Source: Nitriliruptoraceae bacterium
GTDB taxonomy: Bacteria; Actinomycetota; Nitriliruptoria; Nitriliruptorales; Nitriliruptoraceae
Direction of reading: 5' to 3'
Assembly: GCA_003565155.1 (NCBI GenBank)
Contig: PXDB01000102.1
Coordinates: 1-64,000, forward strand
Length of the DNA stretch: 64,000 nucleotides
Shown: positions 35,388 through 44,419 of the stretch, piece by piece
Position numbering within the stretch: position 1 is the first letter of the stretch
How the letters are laid out: every line of letters begins with the position of its first letter
Notes under the pieces: generated by a model
Told to the model about the DNA's origin: nothing
Seen by the model: the letters and a program-made list of their open reading frames with translations, nothing else
The model's database searches: none
Translations under genes and position numbers: made by a program

Positions 35388-36575
35388 GTGGAGCGCGTCG
35401 AGCACCCGGACCCACGTCGCCGGCACGACGCCCGGCCTGCGGCGGCAGCGTCCCGCCCCCAAGCGCGCGGCCACCGGCACCGCCGCGGGGCGTGGTCGGT
35501 GGCGCTCCTGGTCATCGCGGCGGTGGTGCTCACCGCCTGTGGAACCGCCGACCGGTCCGTGGAGGAGCAGGAGGCCGACGGCGCCTGGATCGCGACCGAT
35601 GACGCCGGCGAGGCACCCATGGAGGAGACCGCGCCGAGCGATGCCGTGGACACCGACAGCAGCGCCGAAGCGGGCGACGCGGCAGCCGAGGAGGCCCCCC
35701 GGGCCACCACCGACGACCCCGCACCCCGCAGCGACCAGCAGGACGGCAGAGCGGTGATCCGCACCGCCCACATGCACGTGCGTGCGCGGGACACCGCCGC
35801 GGCCGCCGACACGATCGGCGACCTTGTGGCCGACGTCGGCGGCTACGTGTCGGGCACCGACCTGGCCAGGGATGCCGACGGCGTGGTGTCCGGGCGGCTC
35901 ACCCTGCGGGTGCCCACCGACCAGCTCACCGACCTCCTCGACGCCATCGACGACCTCGCGGACAGCGTGCTGGAGCGCCGGCTCGACGAGGAGGACGTGA
36001 CGACCCAGCTCAGCGACCTCGACGCCCGGATCACCAACCTCGAGGCCTACGAGGAGGAGCTCCGCCAGCTGTTGACGGAGGTCCGGGAGGCCAGCGGCGA
36101 CACCGAGGACCTGCTCCGGGTGTTCGACCGGGTGAACGAGGTCCGCGCGGAGATCGACCAGGCCACCGCCCGCCGCGCGGTACTCGCGGACCAGGTGGCG
36201 CTGTCCACGGTGCAACTGCAGCTCTCGCCGACACCTGCCACCGGCCCCCTGACCGACCCGGCGTGGGCTCCCGGGGACACCGCCCGTAGCGCCCTGGCGA
36301 CCACGATGCGCATCCTCGCGGACGTGGCGGACGCCGTGATCCGCATCGCCCTGACGGTGCTGCCGGTCGCGGTGGCGATCCTCGCCCCGATCGCGGTGCT
36401 CGTGGTGGTGGTCCGCCGTGTCGTGCGGGCACGACGGGGCGACGACGCCACGGAGGAGGGCGACCGGCACGGCGCAGACACCGATGCCGCCGCGGCGCCC
36501 GTCGAAGCCCCCTCGCCGCAGGACGATCCGAACGGGGACCGACCGCCGGAGCCACCCACCCGCGGTCACACCTGA
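35388..36575 (+). CDS. DUF4349 lipoprotein
   Basis: 395-aa envelope protein. GTG start with AGGAGG seven bases upstream. The basic N-terminus (about 40 residues) leads to a hydrophobic stretch and lipobox VLTAC. An acidic low-complexity linker follows, then the DUF4349 domain (about 120-330: VIRTAHMHVRARD, GGYVSGTDLARD, LTLRVPTDQLTDLLDAIDDLADSVLERR, coiled-coil EDVTTQLSDLDARITNLEAYEEELRQLL). A C-terminal membrane helix pair (IRIALTVLPVAVAILAPIAVLVVVV) and a charged tail complete it. The family is of unknown function; topology suggests a membrane-anchored periplasmic coiled-coil protein. Confidence 0.85.
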   Translation: MERVEHPDPRRRHDARPAAAASRPQARGHRHRRGAWSVALLVIAAVVLTACGTADRSVEEQEADGAWIATDDAGEAPMEETAPSDAVDTDSSAEAGDAAAEEAPRATTDDPAPRSDQQDGRAVIRTAHMHVRARDTAAAADTIGDLVADVGGYVSGTDLARDADGVVSGRLTLRVPTDQLTDLLDAIDDLADSVLERRLDEEDVTTQLSDLDARITNLEAYEEELRQLLTEVREASGDTEDLLRVFDRVNEVRAEIDQATARRAVLADQVALSTVQLQLSPTPATGPLTDPAWAPGDTARSALATTMRILADVADAVIRIALTVLPVAVAILAPIAVLVVVVRRVVRARRGDDATEEGDRHGADTDAAAAPVEAPSPQDDPNGDRPPEPPTRGHT

Positions 36576-36637
36576 GCGGTACGGTCGCCCGGTAGCGAGG
36601 AAACCGCCGTCACACCGAGCGCGGGGAGGCCCGGGGT

Positions 36638-38755
36638 ATGCGTCTGAGGGAGGTAGTGGCCCTCCTGGCCGGTCTGGCGGTGGTGGGTGGCCTCGGGTGG
36701 TTCGGCTACGACTGGTTCCTGGCGACGACCGACCCGGACGCGGCCGATGAGGCGGCGGCCAGCCCCGCACAGGAGGTGCTGGACACCTTCGTCGACGCGT
36801 GGGAGGCGGGGGATCTCGCGGCCATGGAGGCCACCCTGGCCTCGGTGCCCGAGGACTTCACGACCGTCCACGAGCAGCTGGAGGAGGCCCTCGAACCCAC
36901 GGCCGTCCGGATCGACGCCGGCGAGCTCCGCGAGCCGGTCGACGGACGCGCGGAGCTGCCCGTGACCGTCGAGGTGACCCCGGCACAGGCGCCGCGCTCC
37001 ATCTCGTGGGACACCGAGGTGGTGGCCACCCGCAACCGCGGGGTGTGGACGGTCGACTGGTCGCTGACCACCCTGCACCCCGAGCTGCGCCCTGGGTGGG
37101 TGTTCGCCGTCGAGGTGGAGGACGTCCCGCGCCGGCCGATCCTGGCCGCCGACGGCACCGCGCTGGCCAGCGACGACGGCCGGTGGCTCGGCTTCGTCCC
37201 CGGCGGGATGGAGGATCCCGACGACGTGGCCGCGGCCTTCGAGCGAGCGCTGCCCGGCACCGGGGTGCTCGCCGAGCGTGAACTCGGTCGCGGGGAGCTG
37301 GTGGACGACTGGTTCTACCCCGTGGTGACCGTCAGCGCCGCCCGCGCCGACGCCGCGTGGACGGTGCTGCGCCGGACCTCCGGTGTGGTCGAGCCCCGCG
37401 TACCCACCGAGGAGGACCAACGGCGCGTCCTCCTCGACCTCGGCTTCGCCCAGCACGTGGTCGGCATCGTCGCCGAGGCCACCGCGGAGCAGCTCGAGGA
37501 GCTCGAGGAGCAGGGCGTGGAGGCGGAGATCGGGACGCGCATCCCGCAGTTCGGGCTGGAGGCGGCCTTCGACGAGCAGCTCGTCGGCTCCGAGATCCAC
37601 CGCGTGGGCCTGGCCGAGCGCCCCGAGGGCCCGGTGACCGTGACCATCGACGAGGCCCAGGACGAGCCCTCCGCTCCGGTGGAGACCACCATCGACATCG
37701 CCGTCCAGCGGGCGATCGAGAACGCGCTGGCGGAGATGGAGGACCCGGCCGCCATCGTCGCGGTCGACGTGGAGGACGGTGCCATCCGCGGGACCGCGAG
37801 CCGGCCGCTGTCGGGCTACGACCGGGCCCGCACGGGCCGGTTCGCGCCCGGCTCCACCTTCAAGACCGTGACCCTGGAGGCGGCGCTGGCCGCGGGCTAC
37901 GACCTCGACGACACGGTGCCCTGCCCCGCCCGGACGGTGGTCGGGGGTCTGGAGGTCACCAACCTCGATGACCGTGACCTCGGCGAGGTGCCCCTGGCAG
38001 AGGCCTTCGCCACCTCCTGCAACACGACCTTCGCGTTGCTCGCCGAGGAGGTCGGCGCGCCCGCGATGGAGGCGGCAGCCGAGCGCTTCGGGTTCGGCGT
38101 GGACCCGGCGCATCCGTTGGCGGCCTTCGGGGGCAGCTTCCCGACCCCGGACGACGCGGCGGAGCTCGCCGCCGCCAGCTTCGGGCAGGCCCGGGTGGAG
38201 GCGTCACCCCTGCACCTGGCCGCCCTGGCCGCGGCGGTGCCCGACGGGGTGTGGCGCCAGCCCTACCTGCTGCAGGAGGACGGGCCCGGGACCACCTCGT
38301 CGCTGTCCACCGGGACCGCCGACCGGCTGCGCGCCGCCATGGAGCTGGTGGTGACCGACGGCACCGGCACCGCAGCCGCCGTCGACGGCGCATCCGTCGC
38401 TGGCAAGACCGGCACCGCCGAGGTGGCTGGCGACGCCGCGGCCAACGCCTGGTTCATCGGGACCGTCGGGGGGCTGGGCTTCGCTGTGCTGGTGGAGGGC
38501 GGCGGCGCGGGCGGCGACGTCGCCGCGCCCCTCGCGGCGGCCTTCGTGGAGCAGTTGCTCCGCTTCCGCGACGGCGATGCCGATCCGGCCGACCCGCTGC
38601 AGGCGAGCCCCCAACCCGACCAGGTCGATCCCGACGCCGAGGTGGAGACCGACGACGCCGAGGACGGCGCGGACGCCGAGGCCGCCGAGGACGGCGCGGA
38701 CGCCGAGGCCGCCGAGGACGGCGGCACACCCGAGGTCCAACCCGAGGACGGCTGA
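36638..38755 (+). CDS. penicillin-binding protein (transpeptidase) with NTF2-like domain
   Basis: 705-aa class B penicillin-binding protein for peptidoglycan cross-linking. One N-terminal membrane anchor (EVVALLAGLAVVGGLGWFG), an MecA-N/NTF2-like domain (about 45-150, VLDTFVDAWEAGD... WTVDWSLTTLHPEL), a dimerisation domain, then the transpeptidase with SxxK in GSTFK, SxN in SCN and KTG in GKTGTAE. It resembles PBP2a-like PbpA proteins of actinobacteria. The C-terminal 45 residues are acidic, with two exact 27-bp repeats (38660-38713) coding EDGADAEAA. It follows the DUF4349 gene by 62 bp. Confidence 0.92.
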   Translation: MRLREVVALLAGLAVVGGLGWFGYDWFLATTDPDAADEAAASPAQEVLDTFVDAWEAGDLAAMEATLASVPEDFTTVHEQLEEALEPTAVRIDAGELREPVDGRAELPVTVEVTPAQAPRSISWDTEVVATRNRGVWTVDWSLTTLHPELRPGWVFAVEVEDVPRRPILAADGTALASDDGRWLGFVPGGMEDPDDVAAAFERALPGTGVLAERELGRGELVDDWFYPVVTVSAARADAAWTVLRRTSGVVEPRVPTEEDQRRVLLDLGFAQHVVGIVAEATAEQLEELEEQGVEAEIGTRIPQFGLEAAFDEQLVGSEIHRVGLAERPEGPVTVTIDEAQDEPSAPVETTIDIAVQRAIENALAEMEDPAAIVAVDVEDGAIRGTASRPLSGYDRARTGRFAPGSTFKTVTLEAALAAGYDLDDTVPCPARTVVGGLEVTNLDDRDLGEVPLAEAFATSCNTTFALLAEEVGAPAMEAAAERFGFGVDPAHPLAAFGGSFPTPDDAAELAAASFGQARVEASPLHLAALAAAVPDGVWRQPYLLQEDGPGTTSSLSTGTADRLRAAMELVVTDGTGTAAAVDGASVAGKTGTAEVAGDAAANAWFIGTVGGLGFAVLVEGGGAGGDVAAPLAAAFVEQLLRFRDGDADPADPLQASPQPDQVDPDAEVETDDAEDGADAEAAEDGADAEAAEDGGTPEVQPEDG

Positions 38756-38826
38756 CCGCCACCGTCCTCCCGACGACGACCTCCGAACCCGCATCGACAG
38801 CCCGCGACCCGCGCACGGAGCGACCC

Positions 38827-39402
38827 ATGCCACCCCTCCACCTCACCGGCGTCGAGCAGGCGGACCGGCTGCTCTCCGAGGATCCCTTCGCCCTGCTCAT
38901 CGGGATGCTGTTGGACCAGCAGATCGCCATGGAGGTGGCCTTCCAGGGACCGGCGCGCCTCGCCGAGCGGCTGGACGGTGAGCTCACCCCGGCCACGGTG
39001 GCCGCCACCGACCCTCAGGCGCTGGAGGAGCTGTTCCGTACCAAGCCGGCCATCCACCGCTACCCGGGCTCGATGGCCCAACGGGTGCAGGCCCTGGCCG
39101 CGCACCTGGTGGAGCATCACGATGGGGATGCCGCCGCCGTCTGGGAGGGGGCGAGCGACGGCCGTGATCTCACGCGGCGCCTGAGAGCGCTGCCCGGCTA
39201 CGGGGACCAGAAGACGCGCATCTTCATCGCGCTGCTCGGCAAGCAGTGCGGCGTGCAGCCCGAGGGCTGGGAGGAGGCCGCTGGCGAGTACGCGGAACCC
39301 GGCTACCGCTCCATCGCCGACGTGCAGGACAAGGAGACCCTGCAGCGGGTGCGGGAGTCGAAGCAGGCCGCGAAGGCTGCTGCCCGGGCCGCGAGGGCGT
39401 GA
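38827..39402 (+). CDS. HhH-GPD-type base-excision repair protein
   Basis: 191-aa protein of the small actinobacterial HhH-GPD glycosylase-like family. Start ATG with GGAG seven bases upstream. Features: DPFALLIGMLLDQQIAMEVAF helix, TDPQALEELFRTKPAIHRYPGSMAQRVQALAAHLVEH, and the helix-hairpin-helix RLRALPGYGDQKTRIFIALLGKQ. It lacks the iron-sulfur Cys set of EndoIII. The Lys/Ala-rich tail (RESKQAAKAAARAARA) could contact DNA. Presumed to remove a damaged base; substrate unknown. Confidence 0.85.
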   Translation: MPPLHLTGVEQADRLLSEDPFALLIGMLLDQQIAMEVAFQGPARLAERLDGELTPATVAATDPQALEELFRTKPAIHRYPGSMAQRVQALAAHLVEHHDGDAAAVWEGASDGRDLTRRLRALPGYGDQKTRIFIALLGKQCGVQPEGWEEAAGEYAEPGYRSIADVQDKETLQRVRESKQAAKAAARAARA

Positions 39403-39428
39403 GCGCAGGACCGCGCCCGGCGAGGTGG

Positions 39429-39587
39429 CTACTCCGGCACCACGGTGAGGGAGAACAACACCAGGGTCGCCAGTCCCATCGCCAGGATGCCGGCAGGCGG
39501 CCATCCCCAGCCTCGGCTGTGCGGCCAGATCGGCATCACGGCGATGACGATCAGGGCGAGCAGCACCGTGGGCACCACCTGGATCAC
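39429..39587 (-). CDS. small membrane protein (52 aa)
   Basis: Short protein with two hydrophobic helices (VVPTVLLALIVIAVMPIW and GILAMGLATLVLFSLTVV) joined by a Trp/Pro/Gly turn (PHSRGWGWPPA). I do not recognise a family. GTG start picked from an AGGTG element five bases upstream; the frame is open further up but becomes Arg-rich and overlaps the start of rimK. Convergent with the HhH-GPD gene. Confidence 0.5.
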   Translation of the reverse strand: MIQVVPTVLLALIVIAVMPIWPHSRGWGWPPAGILAMGLATLVLFSLTVVPE

Positions 39588-39752
39588 GAGGGCACCTGTC
39601 GCTCGCGGGGACCGTCGTCGCTGCCACGGTAGCGAGCCCCGTGCGCGGCCGATCCCGGCGCCCTGCCCGGTCGGTCGCCTCCGCCGGGGCAGTACCGTGC
39701 GCCTCCCCCGACCGACGCAAGGTGGCCGCCCTCGCGGCCATGGAGCACGTGC

Positions 39753-40661
39753 GTGAACCTCGCCATCCTGTCCCGCAACGCCCAGCTGTACTCCACCCGA
39801 CGGCTCCGTGCAGCCGCGGAGGAACGTGGCCACGATGTGCGCATCGTGGACTACCTGCGATGCGTGATCGACATCACCTCCCACCGCCCGGCGATCGTGT
39901 ACGGCGGCGCGAAGCTCGAGGGCCTGGACGCCGTCGTCCCCCGGATCGGGGCGACACACACCTTCTACGGCACCGCCGTGGTGCGCCAGTTCGAGATGAT
40001 GGGCGTGTACCCGGCCGTGGAGTCGCAGGCGATCTCCCGCTCCCGCGACAAGCTGCGCTCCCTGCAGCTGCTGGCGGCCGAGGGCGTCGGGCTACCGGTC
40101 ACCTCCTTCGCCCACTCCACCAAGGACCTCGACGGGTTGATCTCGCTCGTCGGGGGTGCCCCGCTGGTGGTCAAGCTGCTCGAGGGCACCCAGGGCATGG
40201 GTGTGGTGCTCGCTGAGACCAAGAAGGCGGCCGAGTCGGTGATCGGCGCCTTCCGCCAACTCGACGCCAACATCCTGGTCCAGGAGTTCATCCGGGAGGC
40301 CGGCGGGAGCGACATCCGGGCGTTCGTGGTCGGCAACCGCGTCGTGGCCGCCATGGAACGCACGGCCGCCCCCGGCGACTTCCGCTCCAACGTCCACCGC
40401 GGCGGTAGCGCGCGCCGTATCCGGCTCACCCCGGAGGAGCGGGCGACCGCCAAGCGCGCCGCCAAGATCCTCGGCCTCACCATCGCCGGCGTGGACCTGA
40501 TGCGCTCCAACCACGGCCCGGTGGTCCTCGAGGTGAACTCCTCGCCGGGGCTCGAGGGCATCGAGGAGGCCACCGGCGTCGATGTGGCCGGCCACGTCAT
40601 CGACCACGTGGCAACCCACGCGGAGGCGAAGGCCACCAGCCGGGCACGTCGCAAGGCGTAG
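39753..40661 (+). CDS. rimK: RimK-type ATP-grasp glutamate ligase
   Basis: 302-aa ATP-grasp ligase of the RimK family, which adds Glu residues to the C-terminus of ribosomal protein S6 or makes related Glu-linked products. Marks: N-terminal [25 protein letters not shown]-grasp [56 protein letters not shown] and metal-binding [18 protein letters not shown] start; no strong ribosome site. Convergent with the CoA-disulfide-reductase-like gene over a 69-bp gap. Confidence 0.9.
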   Translation: MNLAILSRNAQLYSTRRLRAAAEERGHDVRIVDYLRCVIDITSHRPAIVYGGAKLEGLDAVVPRIGATHTFYGTAVVRQFEMMGVYPAVESQAISRSRDKLRSLQLLAAEGVGLPVTSFAHSTKDLDGLISLVGGAPLVVKLLEGTQGMGVVLAETKKAAESVIGAFRQLDANILVQEFIREAGGSDIRAFVVGNRVVAAMERTAAPGDFRSNVHRGGSARRIRLTPEERATAKRAAKILGLTIAGVDLMRSNHGPVVLEVNSSPGLEGIEEATGVDVAGHVIDHVATHAEAKATSRARRKA

Positions 40662-40730
40662 GCCCGGCCACACCGTGCGCGCTCCGCCGCGACACGGACA
40701 GCAGGTGGCGGGCGGTGCGCCCTGCCCGGC

Positions 40731-42104
40731 TCAACCGTGGCGACGCACCGCGCTGTCCGCGCGACGTGCCGCGATGAGCACCGGGTCCCACACCGGCGAG
40801 AAGGGCGGCGCGTAGGACAGGTCGACGTTGAGCAGCTCCTCCACCGTCATCTCGTTCCACAACGCCGTGGCGAAGGTGTCGATGCGCTTCGCGGCCCCCT
40901 CCTCGCCGATCAGCTGCGCCCCGAGGAGGCGACCCGTGCCCTGCTCGGCGACGGTACGGATCGTGATCGGCTTGGCGTCGGGGTAGTAGTGGGCCCGGGT
41001 CGTGCCGTCGATGGTCGCGACCACGGGCGCGAAGCCCGCGTCCCGGGCGGCCTGCTCACCGAGGCCGGTACGGGCGATCTCCACCTCACACACCTTGGTG
41101 ATGGCGGTCCCGAGCACCCCGGGGAAGGCCGCGTAGGACCCGCCGAGGTTGAGCCCGGCGATCCGGCCCTGCTTGTTGGCGATCGTCCCCAGCGCGATGG
41201 ACACCGGCTGTTGCGCGACACGGTGGAAGGTCTCCGCGCAGTCACCGGCGGCCCACACGCCCTCCACCGGCGTTCGCTGGCGCCGGTCGGTGACGATCCC
41301 CTGGGAGGGACCGATGGGGACACCGGCATCCCGTGCCAGGTCGCTGAACGGACGCGTGCCGGTACCGAGCACGGCGATGTCCGCCTCCAGCGTCCCTTCG
41401 GCGGTACGCACCGCCCTGAGCCAGCCGTCCTCGCCGGTCTCGATCCCCTCCACGGCAACGCCGAGGTGGAGGTGCATCCCCATCCGCCGCATCGCGTCAG
41501 CGACCTTGGCACCGATCTCCGGATCGAGGGTCGACATCGGCTGCTCGGCCATCTCCACGACGTGGACCTCGAGGCCGCGCAGCAGCATCGCCTCCGCCAT
41601 CTCGATACCGATGTAGCCGGCCCCGATCACCACCGCCCGCCGCGGCTGGCGCTCCGCGAGGGCGTCGAGGACCCGTTGCCCATGGTCCAGGGTCTGCACG
41701 CCGAACACCCCGTCCGCGTCGATCCCGGGCACAGGTGGACGCAGGGGTGTGGCACCGGTCGCGATCAGCAGCTGATCGTAGCCGTGCGCGGTGCGCTCGC
41801 CTGCCGCGAGGTCCTCGACCACCACGGTCCGGGCGTCGGTGTCGATCGCCACGACCTCGTGCCCGGTGCGCACGTCGATCGACTGGCGCTCGCGGAACAC
41901 CTCCGGGGCGCGGGCCACGAGCTCGTCCCGCTCGTCGATCAGGCCGCCGATCCAGTAGGGGATCCCGCACGCGGCGTAGGAGGTGAAGCTCCCTCGTTCG
42001 AAGGCCAGGATCTCCAGCTCCTCGGGGCCCTTGAGCCGTCGGGCCTGGGAGGCGGCGGACATCCCCGCCGCGTCGCCACCGATCACGACCAACCGTTCCG
42101 TCAC
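40731..42104 (-). CDS. CoA-disulfide reductase / NADH oxidase-like flavoprotein
   Basis: 457-aa FAD-dependent pyridine nucleotide-disulfide oxidoreductase. FAD site VIGGDAAGMSAASQARR, single redox Cys in SYAACGIPYWIGG as in CoA-disulfide reductases, NAD(P) site VVIGAGYIGIEMAEAM, second FAD strand GVWAAGDCAE and C-terminal dimerisation domain. Reduces CoA disulfide, a polysulfide or oxygen; which one cannot be told. GTG start with GAGGAG upstream. The 202 bp upstream, before the nitrobindin stop, hold nothing I recognise. Confidence 0.88.
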   Translation of the reverse strand: MTERLVVIGGDAAGMSAASQARRLKGPEELEILAFERGSFTSYAACGIPYWIGGLIDERDELVARAPEVFRERQSIDVRTGHEVVAIDTDARTVVVEDLAAGERTAHGYDQLLIATGATPLRPPVPGIDADGVFGVQTLDHGQRVLDALAERQPRRAVVIGAGYIGIEMAEAMLLRGLEVHVVEMAEQPMSTLDPEIGAKVADAMRRMGMHLHLGVAVEGIETGEDGWLRAVRTAEGTLEADIAVLGTGTRPFSDLARDAGVPIGPSQGIVTDRRQRTPVEGVWAAGDCAETFHRVAQQPVSIALGTIANKQGRIAGLNLGGSYAAFPGVLGTAITKVCEVEIARTGLGEQAARDAGFAPVVATIDGTTRAHYYPDAKPITIRTVAEQGTGRLLGAQLIGEEGAAKRIDTFATALWNEMTVEELLNVDLSYAPPFSPVWDPVLIAARRADSAVRRHG

Positions 42105-42306
42105 CGCAGCTCCTCACGTCGTGCCAGTACGTCAGCCCGATCTCCCCGGTGCGCCGCAAGGGGCTGTCGACAGGGAGCGGGCACCGTTGCTGTGGGGAGA
42201 CCCCGAGCCTACGACCCGTTGGCGCGAAGGTCCGCACCGCCGAGCCCGCGCGCTGCGCCAGGCCCCGCCGGCGGTGCGCATCGCGACGCCCGCAGGTGCG
42301 GAGGGC

Positions 42307-42804
42307 TCACCCGACGCGGTGCAGCTCGGAGCGCAGGTGCTGGCCGTTCGCGACCCCGGCGTAGGTCATCCACAGCTCGGCGCGGAGCAGATGGCCCGTG
42401 AGCGTCAGTTCACGCCGGACGTGATCCACGGTCTTGGCCGTACCGGCGACCCCGATGTTCGTGCTCTCGAGCCGCAGCCGCAGTCCCGCAGGTACCTCTG
42501 CGATCTCGACGGAGCCCTCCTGCAGCTCGGTCAACCCGAAGGTGTGGGCCAGCAGGAGCTCGATACGCCCGTCCCCCGCTGGGCGCAGGAAGCCCGTCTC
42601 ACCGTGCATGGGCCGCTGTGTGGGCGGGTCCCAGGTCCGCTGGCTGTAGGCCAGCACCGGCCCGCCCCGGTGGACGAAGGACACCTCCTCGCCGAAACGG
42701 AACGGGTCGATGGTGGCGAAGTCACCCGTTCCCTCCCCCCGGAAGGTGCCGACCAGCGGTGTGAGGGCCTCGAGGGCGGGGTGTAGTCCAGGCACGTGGG
42801 ACAT
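42307..42804 (-). CDS. nitrobindin-like heme-binding beta-barrel protein
   Basis: 165-aa protein of the nitrobindin (DUF1794/FABP-like) family, now described as peroxynitrite isomerases. GxWxGxG-type motif appears as GTFRGEGTGDF. The barrel strands include EEVSFVHRGGPVLAYSQRT and ETGFLRP, and the C-terminal HLRSELHRVG holds the candidate heme-ligating His. Start overlaps the FKBP gene stop by one base (TGATG), so they are coupled. Likely role: scavenging reactive nitrogen species. Confidence 0.87.
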   Translation of the reverse strand: MSHVPGLHPALEALTPLVGTFRGEGTGDFATIDPFRFGEEVSFVHRGGPVLAYSQRTWDPPTQRPMHGETGFLRPAGDGRIELLLAHTFGLTELQEGSVEIAEVPAGLRLRLESTNIGVAGTAKTVDHVRRELTLTGHLLRAELWMTYAGVANGQHLRSELHRVG

Positions 42805-43304
42805 CAGCTGATCTCCAGCAGATCGACGACGAACACCAGGGTCTCGCCGGGGGCGATCGCCGGGGGGGAACCCCGCTCGCCGTAGGCCAGCCCCGGCGGG
42901 ATGGTCAGGACACGACGGCCACCGGGTTGCAGCCCGACCAGACCCTGCTCGAAGCCGTCGATCATGCGACCGGCACCGAGCTCGAACTCCAGCGGTTGCT
43001 CACGGTCCCAGGAGGCGTCGAAGGGTGCGCCATCGGACCACCGCAACCCCACGAAGTGCACCACGAGGGCATCGCCCTCGTCGGCGCCTGGGCCCTCCCC
43101 CGCCAACAACTCGTCGATGACCAGCTCCTGGGGCGGTTCGACGTCCGACGGAACGAGGTCCTCGGTGGGTGGGCGCACACCGACCTGCTGTTCGCCACCC
43201 TGCTCCTCACCACCGTCAGCGTCGCCACCGGACGGGTCGGTGCAACCGAGGACGAGGCCGACGAGCAGGCCCAGGAGACCCACCCATGACCGCGAAGCCC
43301 GCAC
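42804..43304 (-). CDS. FKBP-type peptidyl-prolyl isomerase lipoprotein
   Basis: 166-aa exported lipoprotein. GTG start with AGGGG six to seven bases upstream; signal core WVGLLGLLVGLVLGC with lipobox Cys21. The acidic/Gly linker (SGGDADGGEEQGGEQQ) leads to an FKBP domain (about 60-166): VVHFVGLRWSDGAPFDASWDREQPLEFELGAGRMIDGFEQGLVGLQPGGRR and IPPGLAYGERG. Assists folding of exported proteins. First gene of a pair with nitrobindin. Confidence 0.9.
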   Translation of the reverse strand: MRASRSWVGLLGLLVGLVLGCTDPSGGDADGGEEQGGEQQVGVRPPTEDLVPSDVEPPQELVIDELLAGEGPGADEGDALVVHFVGLRWSDGAPFDASWDREQPLEFELGAGRMIDGFEQGLVGLQPGGRRVLTIPPGLAYGERGSPPAIAPGETLVFVVDLLEIS

Positions 43305-43392
43305 GATGAACCCCTGCCGCTGACAACGGACGGCCGGAACATGACCGGTCGGGGACGGTACCCGGCTCCCGCTTCCGGGTAGTGTCCCGCGG

Positions 43393-44352
43393 GTGCTGCT
43401 CCCGCTGCTCGGCGTCATCCTCGGTCTCGCGCTGCTCACCGTGGCCGCGGACCAGTTCGTCGTCGGGGCGACCAGGATCGCGGCCCGCCTACGGATCTCC
43501 ACGGTGGTGATCGGCGCCCTGGTCATCGGCTTCGGGACCAGCGCACCGGAGCTCGTCGTCTCCATCCTCGCCGGCATCCGCGGCTCGGCCGATCTGGCCG
43601 TCGGCAACATCGTCGGTTCCAACGTGGCGAACCTCAGCCTGGTGCTCGGCGTCGCAGCGGTGCTGCACCCCGTCCAGGTGCGTTGGCCGGTGCTGCGCCG
43701 CGAGGCACCGCTGTCCCTGGCGATGGTCGTGCTGTTCGCGGTCTTCCTCGCGTCGGGCAGGTTCCACGTCGTCGAGGGGGTGATCCTGCTCAGCGGCCTG
43801 CTCATCGCACTGTCGCTGACCATGCGTGCCGCGACCAGCTACGGGACCGCTGCCAGTGGGTCGGCGGACACGGTCCAGGAGTTCCTCCAGGCCGGTGCGA
43901 TCATCTCACTGCGTCGTGAGTCGGTCCGGACCGGGTTCGCCCTGGTGGCCACCCTGGCGGCGGCGCAGCTGCTGGTGGTCTCCGCCAGCGAGGTGGCACG
44001 CGGCCTCGGCCTGAGCGAGGCGTTCATCGGCCTGACCGTGGTGGCCATCGGCACCTCCCTCCCGGAGCTGGCCACGGCGATCCAGGCGTCGCGACGCGGG
44101 CAGAACGACCTGCTGGTCGGCAACCTGCTCGGCTCCAACCTGTTCAACAGCGGCGCCGTGGGGGCCGCGGCCGCCTTCGCGGGCGCTGGCCAGCCCCTGG
44201 GCGCGACGATCACCGGTCTGGGAGCGATCATCATGGTCGTTGTGGTGACACTGGCGACCTTCGCGATGGTCACGGGCCGCCAGGTGCGGCGACGGGAGGG
44301 TGCGATGCTGCTGGTGATCTACGCGGCGAGTCTGCCGCTGCTGGCCGGGTGA
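43393..44352 (+). CDS. sodium/calcium exchanger family protein (YrbG/CaxA-like)
   Basis: 319-aa inner-membrane antiporter with ten hydrophobic segments in two inverted halves. Alpha-repeat 1 is GFGTSAPELVVSI with GNIVGSNVANLSLVLG; alpha-repeat 2 is AIGTSLPELATAI with GNLLGSNLFNSG. Expected to exchange Ca2+ for Na+ or H+, useful in a salty habitat. GTG start has no ribosome site, but TAGTGT (43380-43385) lies seven bases upstream, so a leaderless transcript is possible. Divergent from the FKBP gene (88 bp). Confidence 0.92.
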   Translation: MLLPLLGVILGLALLTVAADQFVVGATRIAARLRISTVVIGALVIGFGTSAPELVVSILAGIRGSADLAVGNIVGSNVANLSLVLGVAAVLHPVQVRWPVLRREAPLSLAMVVLFAVFLASGRFHVVEGVILLSGLLIALSLTMRAATSYGTAASGSADTVQEFLQAGAIISLRRESVRTGFALVATLAAAQLLVVSASEVARGLGLSEAFIGLTVVAIGTSLPELATAIQASRRGQNDLLVGNLLGSNLFNSGAVGAAAAFAGAGQPLGATITGLGAIIMVVVVTLATFAMVTGRQVRRREGAMLLVIYAASLPLLAG

Positions 44353-44419
44353 TGGGCAGCGGGCGGCAGCACCGCTGGCCGCAGGGCCGCGTCTCGGGAT
44401 GCCGACGGGGGGTTGCGGC

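Noticed and set aside
35192-35812. N-terminal extension of kgd
   Set aside because: The open frame continues upstream, but the translation is Arg/Ser-rich without similarity, and it overlaps the start of the divergent DUF4349 gene.
40662-40730. Terminator between convergent rimK and the flavoprotein gene
   Set aside because: Only weak and overlapping stems could be drawn; no clear hairpin.
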